From Pseudarthrobacter sp. Fe7 (GTDB taxonomy: Bacteria; Actinomycetota; Actinomycetes; Actinomycetales; Micrococcaceae), in contig CP099977.1 of NCBI GenBank assembly GCA_024372495.1, positions 3,844,001 to 3,908,000 on the forward strand: a DNA stretch of 64,000 bases, in the 5' to 3' direction. The notes below the pieces were generated by a model. The model saw nothing but the letters and a program-made list of their open reading frames with translations, made no database searches and had not been told where the DNA came from. Positions 50,864 to 62,726 of the stretch are shown piece after piece. Within the stretch, counting starts at the first letter, position 1. Every line of letters starts with the position of its first letter. The position numbers were made by a program, and so were the translations under genes.

Positions 50864-52474
50864 ATGACCGTTGAGCCCGCGGAGTCCGGACGGCTGAGTT
50901 TCGTCACCCTCCAGCAGTTCCTCGACCAGCTGCCCCCTCTGCTGAAAACCCTTCACGACGGCGGCAGCGGCGGCCGGCTTTTGCGGTGGGTTGAACCCAG
51001 CGAGCCTGGAGGACCCCACACCCTACCTTCCGGAGGGCGAGTTCCTGCTCACGGCAGGCCTTCCCTTCCTTGGCGACGGCGGATCGCCCGCCAACGTCGA
51101 CGCATATGTACGGCGGCTGGTCCAGGCCCAGGTGGCAGCGCTGGGGTTCGGGATCCAGCCCTACTTCGACGCCGTTCCCGGCGTGGTGGTGGAGGCGTGC
51201 CGGCGGCACAACCTCACCTTGTTCGAGGTACCCGAGTCGCTGCCCTTCGCGGCGATCGGCCTCCAGTTCTCACAGCTCCTGGAGACCGACAATGCCAGGG
51301 TTTTCCGGCAGCTGGCAGAGACCAACCGGCAGCTCATGCGTGCCGTCCTTTCCCCCAAACCGGAGCACGAACTGCTGACCGCCCTGGTCCAGCGCGTCCC
51401 GGTGTGGGCGGTCATGGTGGGGGCCGACGGCCGGGTCCGGGCGCGCGGCACCAGTGCCGGCGGCAGCACCGCCGTCGAGCTTTCGCTGCTGGAGCCCATG
51501 CTGGAACGGCTGCTGTCCGGCCGCGGCCCCCGGGTGGAGATGGACGGCTTTGACCAGCCGGGCTCGGCGCTGGTGGTGGGCCACCCGCTGCGCAGCACGA
51601 AGGACGCCAACCTGGGCGCCCTGGTTCTCGGCTCGGACGTGCCGCTGACCCCCGCGCAGAACAACATGGTCCAGTCCGCCGTGGGACTGCTCGAACTGCT
51701 GGTGCGGCAGCGCACCAGTGGGTCGCTGGCTCCCAGCCGCCTGGCTACCGCCGTCCTGCTGCACCCCGAAAGCCTCACCACGGGCGTCACCAGGCATCTC
51801 AACGGGCTCAAGGACCTGCTGGCCCAGAGCCTTTCCTCCACCCGGTCCGCGCCGATGCGGGTTGTGCAGGGCATCAACGTGGAGGCACCCCAGTGGCCGT
51901 CGGGTGACAGCCCGGTCAGGGAGCTTCTGCAGTGGCGCAGGATGCTCGACACTAAGCTCGTGGAGATTACCGACTACGGGTTCGCCGCCGTGACCCGGCT
52001 AAGGGTCGACGATGCCCTGCTCGCGGATGTGGAGAAGCTCGGCTGGCGCCTGGTGATTGGCGAACCGACCGAGGCTCGCCGGCCTTCCTGCCGCGTACCT
52101 GCGGGCCACCTCCCTGCGCAGCCAGGTGCGGAGAAGCGGACACAGCATCCGGGCCGACGACGTGTCCTGGTCGGTCACCGGGCTGCTGGGGCCCGAGGCG
52201 GGAACGTTGCTGGCTGAACGCCTCCTGCAGCCGGTTCTGGCGCTTGAGCCGGACCGGCGCCTTCCGCTGCTGGCCGTCCTCCGCGGCTGGCTCAGCGAGA
52301 ATGGCAGCTGGGATGCCTCTGCCAAGCTGCTGGGGCTGCACCGGAACAGCGTGCGGCGGCAGATCGGCGTCCTGGGTGAGCTGCTCCAGCTGGACCTGAA
52401 CCAGGCCCAGGTGCGGGCGGAGCCTGTGGATCGCACTGCAGTACGCGGATGCCCTGGCGGGCCCGGCGGACTGA
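50864..52474 (+). CDS. PucR-family transcriptional regulator (three apparent frameshifts)
   Basis: About 535 residues after repair. N-terminal PucR-type sensory domain (DPTPYLPEGEFLLTAGL, and ACRRHNLTLFEVPESLPF), a GAF-like middle, then the C-terminal helix-turn-helix WLSENGSWDASAKLLGLHRN and SVRRQIGVLGELL. Three breaks, all extra bases that turn AGCT into AGCCT/AGGCT, at 51003-51007, 52072-52076 and 52421-52425. Correcting all three yields one frame ending ALAGPAD at 52474. GGGGGAAG precedes the ATG. Expected to control the divergent permease-monooxygenase operon and perhaps the amidase. Confidence 0.85.
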
Positions 52475-52499
52475 CAGCCGGGCCCATGAAGGGCAGCGT

Positions 52500-53387
52500 T
52501 TACGCCTGGTTGTCCCCGGGCGTGCCGGGTTCCCGCAGCAGGACGGCGTCCCATTCCTGGTACAGCCCGGGCCGGCGCTCCCGCAGGTAGGGCACCTCAT
52601 CGCGGGCTGCGCGGACAGCCTCCGCGCCAACTTCGGCAAACAGCAGTGCCGGGGCGTCCCCGCCCTCGGCGAGGAGCGTGCCGTCGGGTCCCGCCACCAC
52701 GCTTCCACCCCCAAACGTATGGGCGCCTTCAACCCCGCAATGGTTGGCGTAGGCCACGTTGAGCTGGCTTTCCAGCGCCCGGGCACGAACGAGCACCTGC
52801 GGCACTGCTGCGAAGCCGGCTGACAGTGCAGTGGGCACCAGGAGCAGTTCAGAGCCCCGGGCAGCAGCCGCCCGGGCGGTTTCGGGGAACTCGATGTCGT
52901 AGCAAATCAGCAGGGAGGTGCGGATGCCGCGGAAATCCACGACGGCGGGAGGTTCCGCGGCTGCACTAAACGCCTTGCGTTCCTCGCCACCAAAGAGGTG
53001 CACCTTGGCATAACTGAGGAGTTCCCTGCCGCCGGCATCCACCAGGGTGGCCGAGATGTGCCATCCGCGGCCAGCGGCAGCCGCGGTCCCGGCGCCTCCC
53101 AGCGGGTCCCTGCCGCTTTCGCCGCCTGCGGGGGCGGGCAGGCTGTAGACGAGGGCCATCCCGTTCCGGCGGGCGATCCCGGCAAGCCGCTCGCGGACGG
53201 CGGGGAGGACTGCCGCGTCCAGTTCGCTGCGCAGCCGCAACGGTGCGTACCCCACGGGAAACAGTTCCGGCGTGAGCAGCAGGTCGGCGCCGGCCTCCGC
53301 AGCCTGGCGGGCGGCATCGTCAATTGTCCGGAGATTGGCCTCGATGTCCAGGACCACGGCATTCGCCTGGAGGACGGACAGCAGCAT
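52500..53387 (-). CDS. Carbon-nitrogen hydrolase, 5-aminovaleramidase (DavA)-like
   Basis: About 295 residues of the nitrilase superfamily. Catalytic triad: Glu in TPELFPVGYAPL near 41, Lys in SYAKVHLFGGEE near 123, Cys in LLICYDIEFPETARA near 159. VRARALESQLNVAYANHCG also resembles Pseudomonas DavA. Hydrolyses an amide to acid plus ammonia. Together with the DavB-like enzyme it would complete amino acid to shortened acid. ATG 53387 is preferred because AAGGTGG lies upstream; ATG 53405 is an alternative. It converges on pucR. Confidence 0.85.
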   Translation of the reverse strand: MLLSVLQANAVVLDIEANLRTIDDAARQAAEAGADLLLTPELFPVGYAPLRLRSELDAAVLPAVRERLAGIARRNGMALVYSLPAPAGGESGRDPLGGAGTAAAAGRGWHISATLVDAGGRELLSYAKVHLFGGEERKAFSAAAEPPAVVDFRGIRTSLLICYDIEFPETARAAAARGSELLLVPTALSAGFAAVPQVLVRARALESQLNVAYANHCGVEGAHTFGGGSVVAGPDGTLLAEGGDAPALLFAEVGAEAVRAARDEVPYLRERRPGLYQEWDAVLLREPGTPGDNQA

Positions 53388-53575
53388 CTTTACCACCTTC
53401 TTCATGCCTGGCCCACGCGAAGGGGATGGGCCTGGACGTTTCCGCTTTCCAGCCTAGCCAGCCGGAGCCGGAGGCATCGGGTCGTTTGGACCCGCAGACG
53501 CGCCCCGCAGGACGGAATGCACGGGACCTCCTGGCGGGCTCGACCAAGCCGGCCCCGCATCAGTCCGGCGCGTCC

Positions 53576-53598
53576 TTGCGTTAACTTCTTGACTACAA
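53576..53598 (+). promoter_or_regulatory. Motif shared by ROK and mmsA promoters, copy 1
   Basis: TTGCGTTAA-CTT-CTTGACT-ACAA, 28 bp upstream of the ROK gene start. It contains a -35-like TTGACT. It matches the copy at 54837-54859 in 19 of 23 positions. Such a site fits autoregulation by the ROK protein. Confidence 0.65.
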
Positions 53599-53625
53599 GA
53601 GCGGCGGTAGGGCAATGTTCTTAGC

Positions 53626-54816
53626 ATGTCCGCAACCACGCGCTCAACGAGGAGCAAACCTAAAAATCCCGGCTCGCAGTCCGCCCTGCGGCAGCTGAAC
53701 CAGCAGCGGATTATCGAGACCCTGATGGGCGGCCCATCCACCCAGGCCGAGCCTGGCCAGGCAGACGGGGCTGTCCACCGCCACTGTCTCCAACATCGTC
53801 AAGATCATGCTTGATTCCGGCCTGGCGTCGACAGAGCCGATCACCAGTTCGGGGCGCCGGGCACTGAACGTGCGGTTGAACAGCAACGGCGCCGTCGCCG
53901 TCGGGATCGATTTCGGCCGCCGCCACCTGCGCGTGGTCCTGGCCTCGCTCAGCTACCACGTCATTGCCGAGGAGTCGGTAATGCTCCCCTTGGCCACCAG
54001 GCGGATGACGGCATCCAGGCCGCCGTGGCGCTGCTGGAGAAACTGCTGCGGGAAAGCGGCGTGGAACGGCCCTCGGTGGTGGGGGCCGGCGTCGGAATTC
54101 CGGGCCCCATCGACCGCCGGACGGGCACGGTGGCACAGGGCGCAATCCTTCCCGAATGGGTGGGCATCAACATCCTTCAGCATCTTGAGGAAACCTTGAG
54201 AATCCCCGTATTTGTCGACAATGACGCCAACCTTGGTGCATGGTCGGAGGTGACCTGGGGGCAGCACTCCGGAGTCAGCAACCTGCTGTTTCTGAAGATC
54301 GGCTCGGGCATCGGCGCGGGCCTGATCCTCAACGGCGCCCCCTACTACGGCAACGTGGGAATCACCGGCGAAATAGGTCACGCCACCATCCATGAGCAGG
54401 GCCTGGTGTGCCGTTGCGGCAACCGCGGCTGCCTTGAAACCATTGCATCCACCACCACCATGATCGAACTCCTCAGCCGCGGCGAGGACCGTCCACTGAC
54501 ACCGGCGGATATCGTCCGCAAGGCCCTGAACCGGGACTCCGCGACCCTCCGGGTGGTGGATGACGCCGGCCTGGCTGTCGGCCGCGCGCTGGGCAACGTG
54601 GCCAATTTGATCAACCCGGAGGTGATTGTGGTGGGCGGTCCACTGGCGGGCCTTGGAGACATCCTGCTGGACCCCATCCGGCGGGGCCTGATCCGGCATG
54701 CGGTACCGGTAATCGGCGAGACAACCACCTTGACCATGTCCTCGCTGGGCGACCGCGCCGAGGCCCTTGGCGCGGCCGCCCTGGTCTTCCAACACGCCGG
54801 GATCCGCAAGCCGTAG
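53626..54816 (+). CDS. ROK-family transcriptional regulator (two apparent frameshifts)
   Basis: About 396 residues. N-terminal winged helix (QSALRQLNQQRIIETLMGG, repaired LARQTGLSTATVSNIV) then a sugar-kinase-like ROK fold: DNDANLGAWSEVTWGQHSG near 200-218, zinc motif CRCGNRGCLETIAS near 262-275. Breaks: an extra base at 53750-53754 (AGCCT for AGCT) and a lost G near 53992. They cancel. It would sense a sugar and control the next three genes. Divergent from the amidase gene. Confidence 0.86.
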
Positions 54817-54836
54817 ACCGATTCGTTATCCAGCAG

Positions 54837-54859
54837 TTGCGTTAAAGACTTGACGACAA
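54837..54859 (+). promoter_or_regulatory. Motif shared by ROK and mmsA promoters, copy 2
   Basis: TTGCGTTAA-AGA-CTTGACG-ACAA. It overlaps a -35-like TTGACG (54850-54855), with -10-like TTTACT at 54874-54879 (18-bp spacer). A repressor bound here would block RNA polymerase at mmsA, 69 bp before the start. Confidence 0.7.
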
Positions 54860-54947
54860 CCACTGTGATCCAGTTTACTTTTGGTTCAGACGGCCCTGCG
54901 CTTTGCCGGCCGGACAAAGAAGTCATCGCATTGGAGGGTTAGGGCTC

Positions 54948-56508
54948 ATGACGTCCCAGACCACGCAAACGGATCCGATCATCCTTGAGATGCGGTCCAT
55001 CACCAAGGAATTCCCCGGCGTTAAAGCCTTGTCGAACGTGAGCCTCCGGGTGAAGGCCGGCGAGATCCACGCCATCTGCGGCGAAAACGGCGCCGGCAAG
55101 TCAACCCTGATGAAGGTCCTGTCAGGCGTGTACCCGTACGGAAGCTACGACGGCGACATCGTCTACCAGGGGCAGGTGCAGCAGTTCCGGGACATCAGGG
55201 CCAGCGAGCACGCCGGCATTGTGATCATCCACCAGGAACTGGCGCTGATCCCCGAACTGTCCATCATGGAGAACATCTTCCTGGGAAATGAGCCCACCAA
55301 GCGGGGCATCATCGACTGGGGCGAAGCCCGCCTGCGGTCCCTGGACCTCCTGGCGCGGGTTGGCCTGCGGGACGATCCTGACACCCCCATCAAGGAAATC
55401 GGCGTCGGCAAGCAGCAACTGGTGGAAATCGCCAAGGCGCTGAACAAGTCCGTGAAGATCCTCATCCTGGACGAGCCCACCGCCGCCCTGAACGAATCGG
55501 ATTCACAGCACCTCCTGGACCTGATGCTGGGCCTGAAGGCCAAGGGCATCACGTCGATCATCATCTCCCACAAGCTCAACGAGATCGAGCAGGTCGCTGA
55601 TTCCATCACCATCATCCGCGATGGCAAATCCATCGAGACGCTTGACGTCAAGAAGGACGGCGTGGACGAGGACCGCATCATCAAGGGCATGGTGGGGCGC
55701 ACCCTCGAGTCCCGGTTCCCGGACCACACCCCTAAGATCGGCGAGGTGTTCTTCGAGGTCAAGAACTGGACCGTGGGCCACCCCAACATCCAGGACCGGC
55801 TGATCTGCAAGAACTCCAGCTTCTATGTCCGCCGTGGAGAAATCGTCGGGTTCGCCGGGCTCATGGGCGCCGGACGCACCGAGCCTGGCCCGCTCCGTAT
55901 TCGGCCGCTCCTACGGCCGCTTCATTGACGGCCACATCTACAAGGACGGCAAGGAAGTGGTTCTCAAGAACGTTCGCCATGCCATCGACGCCGGGCTGGG
56001 ATACGTCACGGAGGACCGCAAGACCCTGGGCCTGAACCTCCTCGACGACATCAAGACCACCACCGTGGCGGCCGCCCTGAAGAAGATCAGCCACAACTCG
56101 GTGGTTGACCCCAACCAGGAATTCACGGTGGCGGAGCAGTACCGCAAGTCACTGCGCACCAAGACGCCGTCCGTGGAGGAAGGCGTGGCCAAACTGTCCG
56201 GCGGCAACCAGCAGAAAGTGGTCCTGGCCAAGTGGATGTTCACCGACCCGGACCTGCTGATCCTCGATGAGCCCACCCGCGGCATTGATGTTGGAGCCAA
56301 GTACGAGATCTACGGGATCATCCAGCAGCTGGCCAACCAGGGCAAGGGAGTCATCGTCATCTCCTCCGAACTGCCCGAACTCCTGGGCCTGTCCGACCGT
56401 ATCTACACCATCTTCGAAGGCGCCATCACCGGTGTCCTGAACAAAGACGAGGCCAGCCAGGAAAGCCTGATGAAGCTGATGACCTCCGCCACCCGAAAAG
56501 CCGCCTGA
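54948..56508 (+). CDS. mmsA: Multiple-sugar ABC transporter ATPase MmsA (apparent frameshift)
   Basis: About 519 residues, double ABC domain as in sugar importers of the CUT2 type. First Walker A CGENGAGKSTLMKVLSGV, Walker B ILILDEPTAALNESD; second domain Walker A-like GLMGAGRTEL, LSGGNQQKVVLAKWM. One extra base at 55882-55886 (AGCCT for AGCT) breaks the second Walker A region; removal gives AGRTELARSVFGRSYGR. ATG 54948, preceded by TTGGAGGG, is the start. Confidence 0.9.
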
Positions 56509-56552
56509 CCCTCTGGCCCATCCAGAACCTTCCGGACACAAGGACTGACACC

Positions 56553-57838
56553 ATGAATGCCCTCAAAAAGCTGTTTGGCGGCAACACCCGCCAATTCGGC
56601 ATGATCTTCGCCCTCGTGGCCCTGATCATCTTCTTCCAGATCGCCACCGAAGGCCGGACGTTGACGCCCGGAAACGTCATCAACCTCTTCAACGGCAACT
56701 CCTACATCCTGATCCTGGCCATCGGCATGGTGCTGGTAATCATCGCCGGCCACATCGACCTTTCGGTTGGCTCCGTCGCCGCGTTCGTCGGCGTCACGGT
56801 GGCCCTCGCCATCCGCGACTGGGGCATCCCGTGGTGGGCCGGTGTCCTGCTCGGCCTTGTCCTTGGCGCGGTCATCGGCGCCTGGCAAGGCTGGTGGACA
56901 GCGTATGTTGGCATCCCCGCCTTCATCGTGACCCTGGCCGGCATGCTTCTCTTCCGCGGCTTCAACCAGTTCGTGGGCAAGTCCAACACCATCCCGGTAC
57001 CCAACGACTTCCAGTACATCGGATCGGGCTACCTTCCCGAGGTGGGACCGGACACCGGCTACAACAACCTCACGCTCCTGATGGGCGTCGCCGTCGCGGT
57101 CTTCGTGGTGGTGGGCGAGCCTGCGCTCCCGGGCCAGGGCCAAGGCGCTCGGCGCCGAGGTCCCCGAAATGTGGGTGACCGTGCTGAAGCTGGTTCTCAT
57201 TTGCGCCGCCGTCCTCTACGCCACGTACCTCTTCGCCACCGGCCGTCCAGGGACCTCGTTCCCCATCCCTGGCCTGATCCTGGCCGTGCTGGTACTGATT
57301 TACGGCTTCGTCTCCTCCCGCACCATCCTGGGCCGCCACGTCTACGCCGTCGGTGGCAACCGGCACGCAGCCGAACTCTCCGGCGTCCAGTCGAAGAAGG
57401 TCAACTTCCTGGTCATGATGAACATGTCCGTCCTGGCCGGCCTGGCCGGCATGATCTTCGTGGGCCGGTCCACCGCTTCGGGACCCTTCGACGGCGTCGG
57501 CTGGGAACTGGATGCCATCGCCGCCGTCTTCATCGGCGGCGCGGCAGTGACCGGCGGTGTGGGCACCGTGGTCGGCTCCATCATCGGTGGCCTGGTCATG
57601 GCAGTACTCAACAACGGCCTGCAGGCTCCTCGGCGTCGGTGCCGACCTCACCCAGATCATCAAGGGCCTGGTGCTCCTGATCGCCGTCGCCTTCGACGTC
57701 TACAACAAGTCCCAGGGCAAGCGCTCCATCATCGGCATGCTGACCCGGAACATGAACCGTTCCTCCGGCGGACCCAGCAGCCCCATCCAGCCCGACGAAA
57801 CCACCTCCACCAAGGAAGCGATCGCCAGGGAAGCCTGA
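56553..57838 (+). CDS. mmsB: Multiple-sugar ABC transporter permease MmsB (two apparent frameshifts)
   Basis: About 427 residues, many membrane helices; MVLVIIAGHIDLSVGSVAAF near residues 58-77 and ILGRHVYAVGGNRHAAELSG are CUT2 permease hallmarks. Two extra bases, both AGCT to AGCCT/AGGCT (57118-57122 and 57623-57627), split it in three frames; repair joins VVVGE to LRSRARAKALG, and NNGLQ to LLGVGADLTQII. It follows mmsA by 44 bp. Confidence 0.9.
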
Positions 57839-57886
57839 GTTTGCAGCCTGAATACCGTTCCATCACACAAAGAAAGAGAACCAATA

Positions 57887-58981
57887 ATGCGAATGTTTGG
57901 TAAAACAGGGAAGGCCGCAGCGGTTGCTGCCATCGCAGCACTGGCGCTGACGGGCTGCGGCCGCTCGGAGCCGTCCGGCGGCTCAAGCAGCGGTGCCGCA
58001 GGATTCGACCAAAACTCCTCCATCGGCGTCGCGCTTCCCCAGAAGACAAGTGAAAACTGGGTTCTCGCCGAAAGGCTATTCAACGACGGCCTCAATGGCG
58101 CCGGGTTCAAGGCTGACGTCCAGTTCGCCAACGGCGGCGTGTCGGAGCAGCAGAACCAGATCAGCGCCATGGTCACCAAGGGTGCGAAGGTCATTATCGT
58201 CGGCGCCATCGACGGATCCCGCCTGGGCACCCAGCTCAAGCAGGCCAAGGACGCCGGCGCTACGGTCATCGCCTACGACCGCCTCCTGCTGAACACCGAC
58301 AATGTGGACTACTACGTGGCCTATGACAACTTCAAGGTCGGCGTGCTCCAGGGCCAGGCCTTGCTGGACGGCATGAAGGCTAAGAAGCCCAACGGTCCGT
58401 ACAACATCGAACTGTTCGCCGGTTCCCCCGACGACGCCAACGCCAAGGTGTTCTTCAACGGTGCCATGAGCGTCCTGAAGCCCAAGATCGACGACGGCAC
58501 CCTGAAGGTTGTCTCGGGCCAGAACAGCTTCGAGCAGGCCGTAACCCAGGGCTGGAAGGCCGAAAACGCCCAGCGCCGCATGGACACCCTGCTCAGCGGC
58601 AGCTACACCAGCGCCAACGTGGACGGCGTCCTCTCCCCGAACGACACCCTGGCCCGCGCGATCCTGACCTCGGTCAAGGCTGCCGGCAAGCCGATCCCGG
58701 TTGTCACCGGCCAGGACTCCGAGGTTGAGTCGGTCAAGTCGATCATGGCCGGCGAGCAGTACTCCACCATCAACAAGGACACCCGCAAGCTCGTCGAGCA
58801 CGCGATCACCATGGTCAAGGACCTGCAGGCCGGCAAGAAGCCTGAGGTCAACGACGACAAGTCCTACAACAATGGCAACAAGGTGGTTCCCGCCTACCTG
58901 CTGGAGCCGGTCATCGTGACCTCCGCCAACGTCAAGACGGCCTACACTGACGATCCGGTACTCGGCCCGATCACCAAGTAA
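57887..58981 (+). CDS. chvE: Multiple-sugar-binding lipoprotein ChvE
   Basis: 364 residues, intact. Lipobox ALTGC with Cys near residue 24; then a type-1 binding-protein fold with IGVALPQKTSENWVLAERLF, YDRLLLNTDNVDYYVAYDN and VDGVLSPNDTLARAIL. The sequence resembles ChvE/xylose-type binding proteins of the mmsA-mmsB set. The sugar (glucose, galactose, xylose or arabinose) cannot be fixed. Last gene of the operon; a terminator follows. Confidence 0.92.
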   Translation: MRMFGKTGKAAAVAAIAALALTGCGRSEPSGGSSSGAAGFDQNSSIGVALPQKTSENWVLAERLFNDGLNGAGFKADVQFANGGVSEQQNQISAMVTKGAKVIIVGAIDGSRLGTQLKQAKDAGATVIAYDRLLLNTDNVDYYVAYDNFKVGVLQGQALLDGMKAKKPNGPYNIELFAGSPDDANAKVFFNGAMSVLKPKIDDGTLKVVSGQNSFEQAVTQGWKAENAQRRMDTLLSGSYTSANVDGVLSPNDTLARAILTSVKAAGKPIPVVTGQDSEVESVKSIMAGEQYSTINKDTRKLVEHAITMVKDLQAGKKPEVNDDKSYNNGNKVVPAYLLEPVIVTSANVKTAYTDDPVLGPITK

Positions 58982-59013
58982 CACCTGCACGACAGCCGGG
59001 TAACCCGGCAAGC

Positions 59014-59046
59014 GGAAAGCCCGGTTCAATATGGACCGGGCTTTCC
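59014..59046 (+). terminator. Terminator of mmsA-mmsB-chvE
   Basis: 12-bp perfect stem GGAAAGCCCGGT/ACCGGGCTTTCC with 9-base loop, 33 bp after the chvE stop. The region up to 59177 holds nothing else recognisable. Confidence 0.8.
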
Positions 59047-59177
59047 TGCGTCCTTTGCTCAGCAGCAACATCCTTCACAGGCCAAACACAGGCCGGCCCG
59101 GATTCCTGCACAGGGTGTCCGGCGAGGGTTGATGCGAAGCCGGCCCTCGGCGCCGGCACCTGAGCCATAGGAGTAAC

Positions 59178-60625
59178 GTGAGCGTCCTTGCCCGAAGCGT
59201 AGGCAATGCCTTCAGAAACAAGGTCCGCACCGCAGCTGTTGTCGCGGTGCTGGCCGTCGCCATTGGCCTGGCGCTGGCCATGCTGGTGGCCAACCAGGCA
59301 GTCGGAGCGAAAGTGCAGGAGCTCAATGTCTCTGTCGGCACCGTCCTGACAGTCAACCCCGCCGGCGGGCAGGGCTTCGAAGGCGGCGGTGAGCCGCTCA
59401 CCGCCGACCAGGCGACCACCGCCGCCGGCGTTGCCAACGTCAGTGCCGTCGTCGGAACCTCAACACTGAGGCTGCGCAACGCGGCTGCTGCTGCAGCACA
59501 GGCGGCCCAAGCGGGACAGACCGGGCAGACCGGCCCGGGGGGCAAGCCGGACAGGGCGGCCCCGGGGGTCAAGCCGGAGCCACCCTCACCACCAGCCTCA
59601 CGGCCGCGGTGGATGCGGGCACACTCGGCAACCGCAACCAGCAGGCCAACGGAACCGCGGGATCCACCGGAACCACGCAGCAACCGGTCCGGTCCCTGCC
59701 GATAACCGCCACCGGCATCGGCGCCGAAGTGGACACTACGGGCAAGGCATTGAACATCACCCAGGGCACCGGGCTCGGCGACTACACGGCATCGTCCACC
59801 GGCGCGCTGCTGGGCACCACCCTGGCGGAGAAGAACAACCTCAGCGTCGGTTCCACCTTCACCGTCAACGACCAGGCCTACACGGTGACAGGTCTGTTCG
59901 ACGCCGGCACGGCCTTCGGCAACAACGCCGTTTACCTCACCCTCCCCACGGCCCAGACGCTGGCCCGGACACCGGGTGAGCTGTCCAGCATGATCGTCAC
60001 CGTCAACTCCATGGACAACGTCGCCTCGGCCAAGACGGCGCTGCAGGCAGCGCTGGGAACTGCCAAGGCTGACGTTACCCAGGGCCAGAACCTGCAGACC
60101 GCGGTCAGCTCGCTGGACAGTGTCAAGAACATCTCCTTCATAGCCTTTATCGCCGCGCTCGGTACCGCCGGCCTGATCATCCTGCTCATCATGGTGATGC
60201 TGGTCCGCGAGCGCCGCCGCGAAATAGGTGTCCTGAAGGCGATCGGGGCACCCAACCGCACCATCGGCCTGCAGTTCGTCCTCGAAGCCCTGGTCCTGGC
60301 AGCCCTGGGCAGCACAGTCGGCGCAGCCATCGCCTCCTTCGCCAGCGGCGGCATCGGCTCGGCTCTGATCAGCAGCACCACCACCACCACTGCAAGTACG
60401 GGCCGCGGCTTCCCCGGCGGCGCGGGCGGTGGAGGGGGCTTCCCCGGCCAGGGCGGACCGTTCGGCGGCGCTTCCCAACTGCTGAGCTCCGTAACCGCGA
60501 GCGCGTCGCCGGGCGTCATCGCCGGCGGCATTGCTGCCGTGTTCGGCGTCGCCATCATCGGCGCACTGGTTCCCGCGCTGCTCACGGCGCGCATCCGTCC
60601 CATCGAAGTCCTGCGAGGAGAATAG
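59178..60625 (+). CDS. FtsX/MacB-type ABC transporter permease (apparent frameshift)
   Basis: About 482 residues: N-terminal helix (VVAVLAVAIGLALAMLVANQ), an extracellular domain, three C-terminal helices, with MVMLVRERRREIGVLKAIGA near residue 340 as the FtsX signature. A Gly/Pro/Phe-rich loop (GGAGGGGGFPGQGG) interrupts the last helices, and a Gln/Gly-rich stretch lies near residue 120. A base is lost near 59576-59577, separating the N-terminal third; one added G joins the frames. It overlaps the following ATPase closely (2-bp gap) and would pair with it. Confidence 0.85.
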
Positions 60626-60627
60626 CC

Positions 60628-61332
<705 letters not shown>

Positions 61333-61341
61333 CGTGCGGAA

Positions 61342-61383
61342 GGGGCTGAGGGCGGGGCCGCGTCCCACGCCCTCAGCCCCTTT
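61342..61383 (+). terminator. Terminator of the FtsX exporter operon
   Basis: 13-bp perfect stem GGGGCTGAGGGCG/CGCCCTCAGCCCC with 13-base loop and a TTT tail. Confidence 0.85.
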
Positions 61384-61448
61384 CCGTTGCTTTCTCCCCC
61401 GCTGTACGTTCCCCGCCCATCCAGCGACGCTGTGACAGGATGGCAGCT

Positions 61449-62520
61449 ATGAGCGCTCCCATTGCCACGCCATGGCTTTCCACCCAAGCTGACCAGGATC
61501 CCCGGTCCGCCACCGGGCATCCCCTGCGATGGGGAATCATTGCAACCGGCAGCATCGCCCGCGCCGTCTCCCAGGACCTGGCGCTGCTTGAGGACGCCGA
61601 GCTTTACGCCGTCAGTTCCCGGACACAGGACACCGCTGACGCGTTCGCCGTCGCCTATGACTTTGCGAAGGCCTACGGGGACGACGGCGGAGTGCCCGGC
61701 TACCAGCGGCTGCTCGCCGATGACGCCGTGGACATTGTCTATGTCGCCACGCCGCACGCCCAGCACCACGAGATGGTTCTGGGCGCCCTCAATGCCGGCA
61801 AGCATGTGCTCTGTGAGAAGGCCTTCACCATCAACGCCCGGGAAGCTGCGGAGCTCATCGACGTTGCCCGCAACCGTAAGCTTTTCCTGATGGAGGCGGT
61901 CTGGAGCCGGTTCCTGCCCTCGATGCAGCGCGCTTTCGAGATCGCGGCATCGGGTGAACTGGGCGACATCCATTGGGTCACCGCGGACCTGGGCTTCCCG
62001 GCACCGTACTCCCCCACCGCCAGGCTGTGGGCGCGGGAGGACGGCGGCGGCGCACTGCTGGATTTGTCCGTCTACCCGCTCCTGTGGGCACTCGGTACGC
62101 TTGGCTTCCCGCAAACCGTCAGCGCCACGGGATTCGTCAACGATGACGGTGTGGATGCGCAGAACGCCATGAGCCTTGGCTACGGCAACGCCGCCCAAGT
62201 CCAGCTCACCTCCTCCCTCCTGGCCCACGGACCCCGGACAGCCACCGTGGCCGGAAGCCTGGGGTTCCTGCAAAGCGTGGGGTCTATCAACAACCCCCGC
62301 GAACTCGTCATCGCCAAAGGGTGGGAAGAGCGCCGGACCGAAACCTTCGGCGTCGTGGGCAAGGGCTACGCCTACGAGCCTGCGCGAAGTTATGCGGTGC
62401 GTCCAGCAGGGACTCACCGAGAGCCCGGTCATGCCCCTTGAGGACACCTTGAACACCATGCGCCTTTTCGACGGTGTGCGTGCCCAGCTTGGGGTGACCT
62501 ATCCCAACGACAGCCATTAG
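61449..62520 (+). CDS. Gfo/Idh/MocA-family oxidoreductase (apparent frameshift)
   Basis: About 356 residues. Rossmann motif WGIIATGSIARAVSQDLA near residues 28-45 and EKAFTINAREAAELI near 120-134 with the catalytic Lys, plus a C-terminal dehydrogenase domain. One extra base at 62377-62381 (AGCCT for AGCT) breaks the last 50 residues; repair gives YELREVMRCVQQGL and a stop at 62520. ATG 61449 is preferred for its AGGA site; ATG 61440 is possible. It may act on a sugar or inositol (family knowledge), which fits a neighbouring sugar operon only loosely. Confidence 0.88.
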
Positions 62521-62726
62521 CCGGCCTTCCAGCCCAAACGGACGACGGCGGAGGTGCACCTTTCGCTCCAGCGCCAAGCACATAAGGGCTCACCGGTGCC
62601 TTTGGCACCGTCCGCCCGCGTTGCCACCTTTTGTAAATTCCCTGTAGAGAATGCTGGACTTCGGCCAATAAGCAGTCTTACTATTTAGACGGCATCGATT
62701 GCACCGATCACTGGGGGGTGGTACGC

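Noticed and set aside
51003..52425. Programmed +1 frameshifting as a reason for the AGCCT sites
   Set aside because: No slippery codon, stop codon or downstream structure is shared; sites lie in unrelated genes and would abolish essential products.
56403..57200. Minus-strand frame over mmsA/mmsB
   Set aside because: Shadow frame; it persists only because of GC codon bias.
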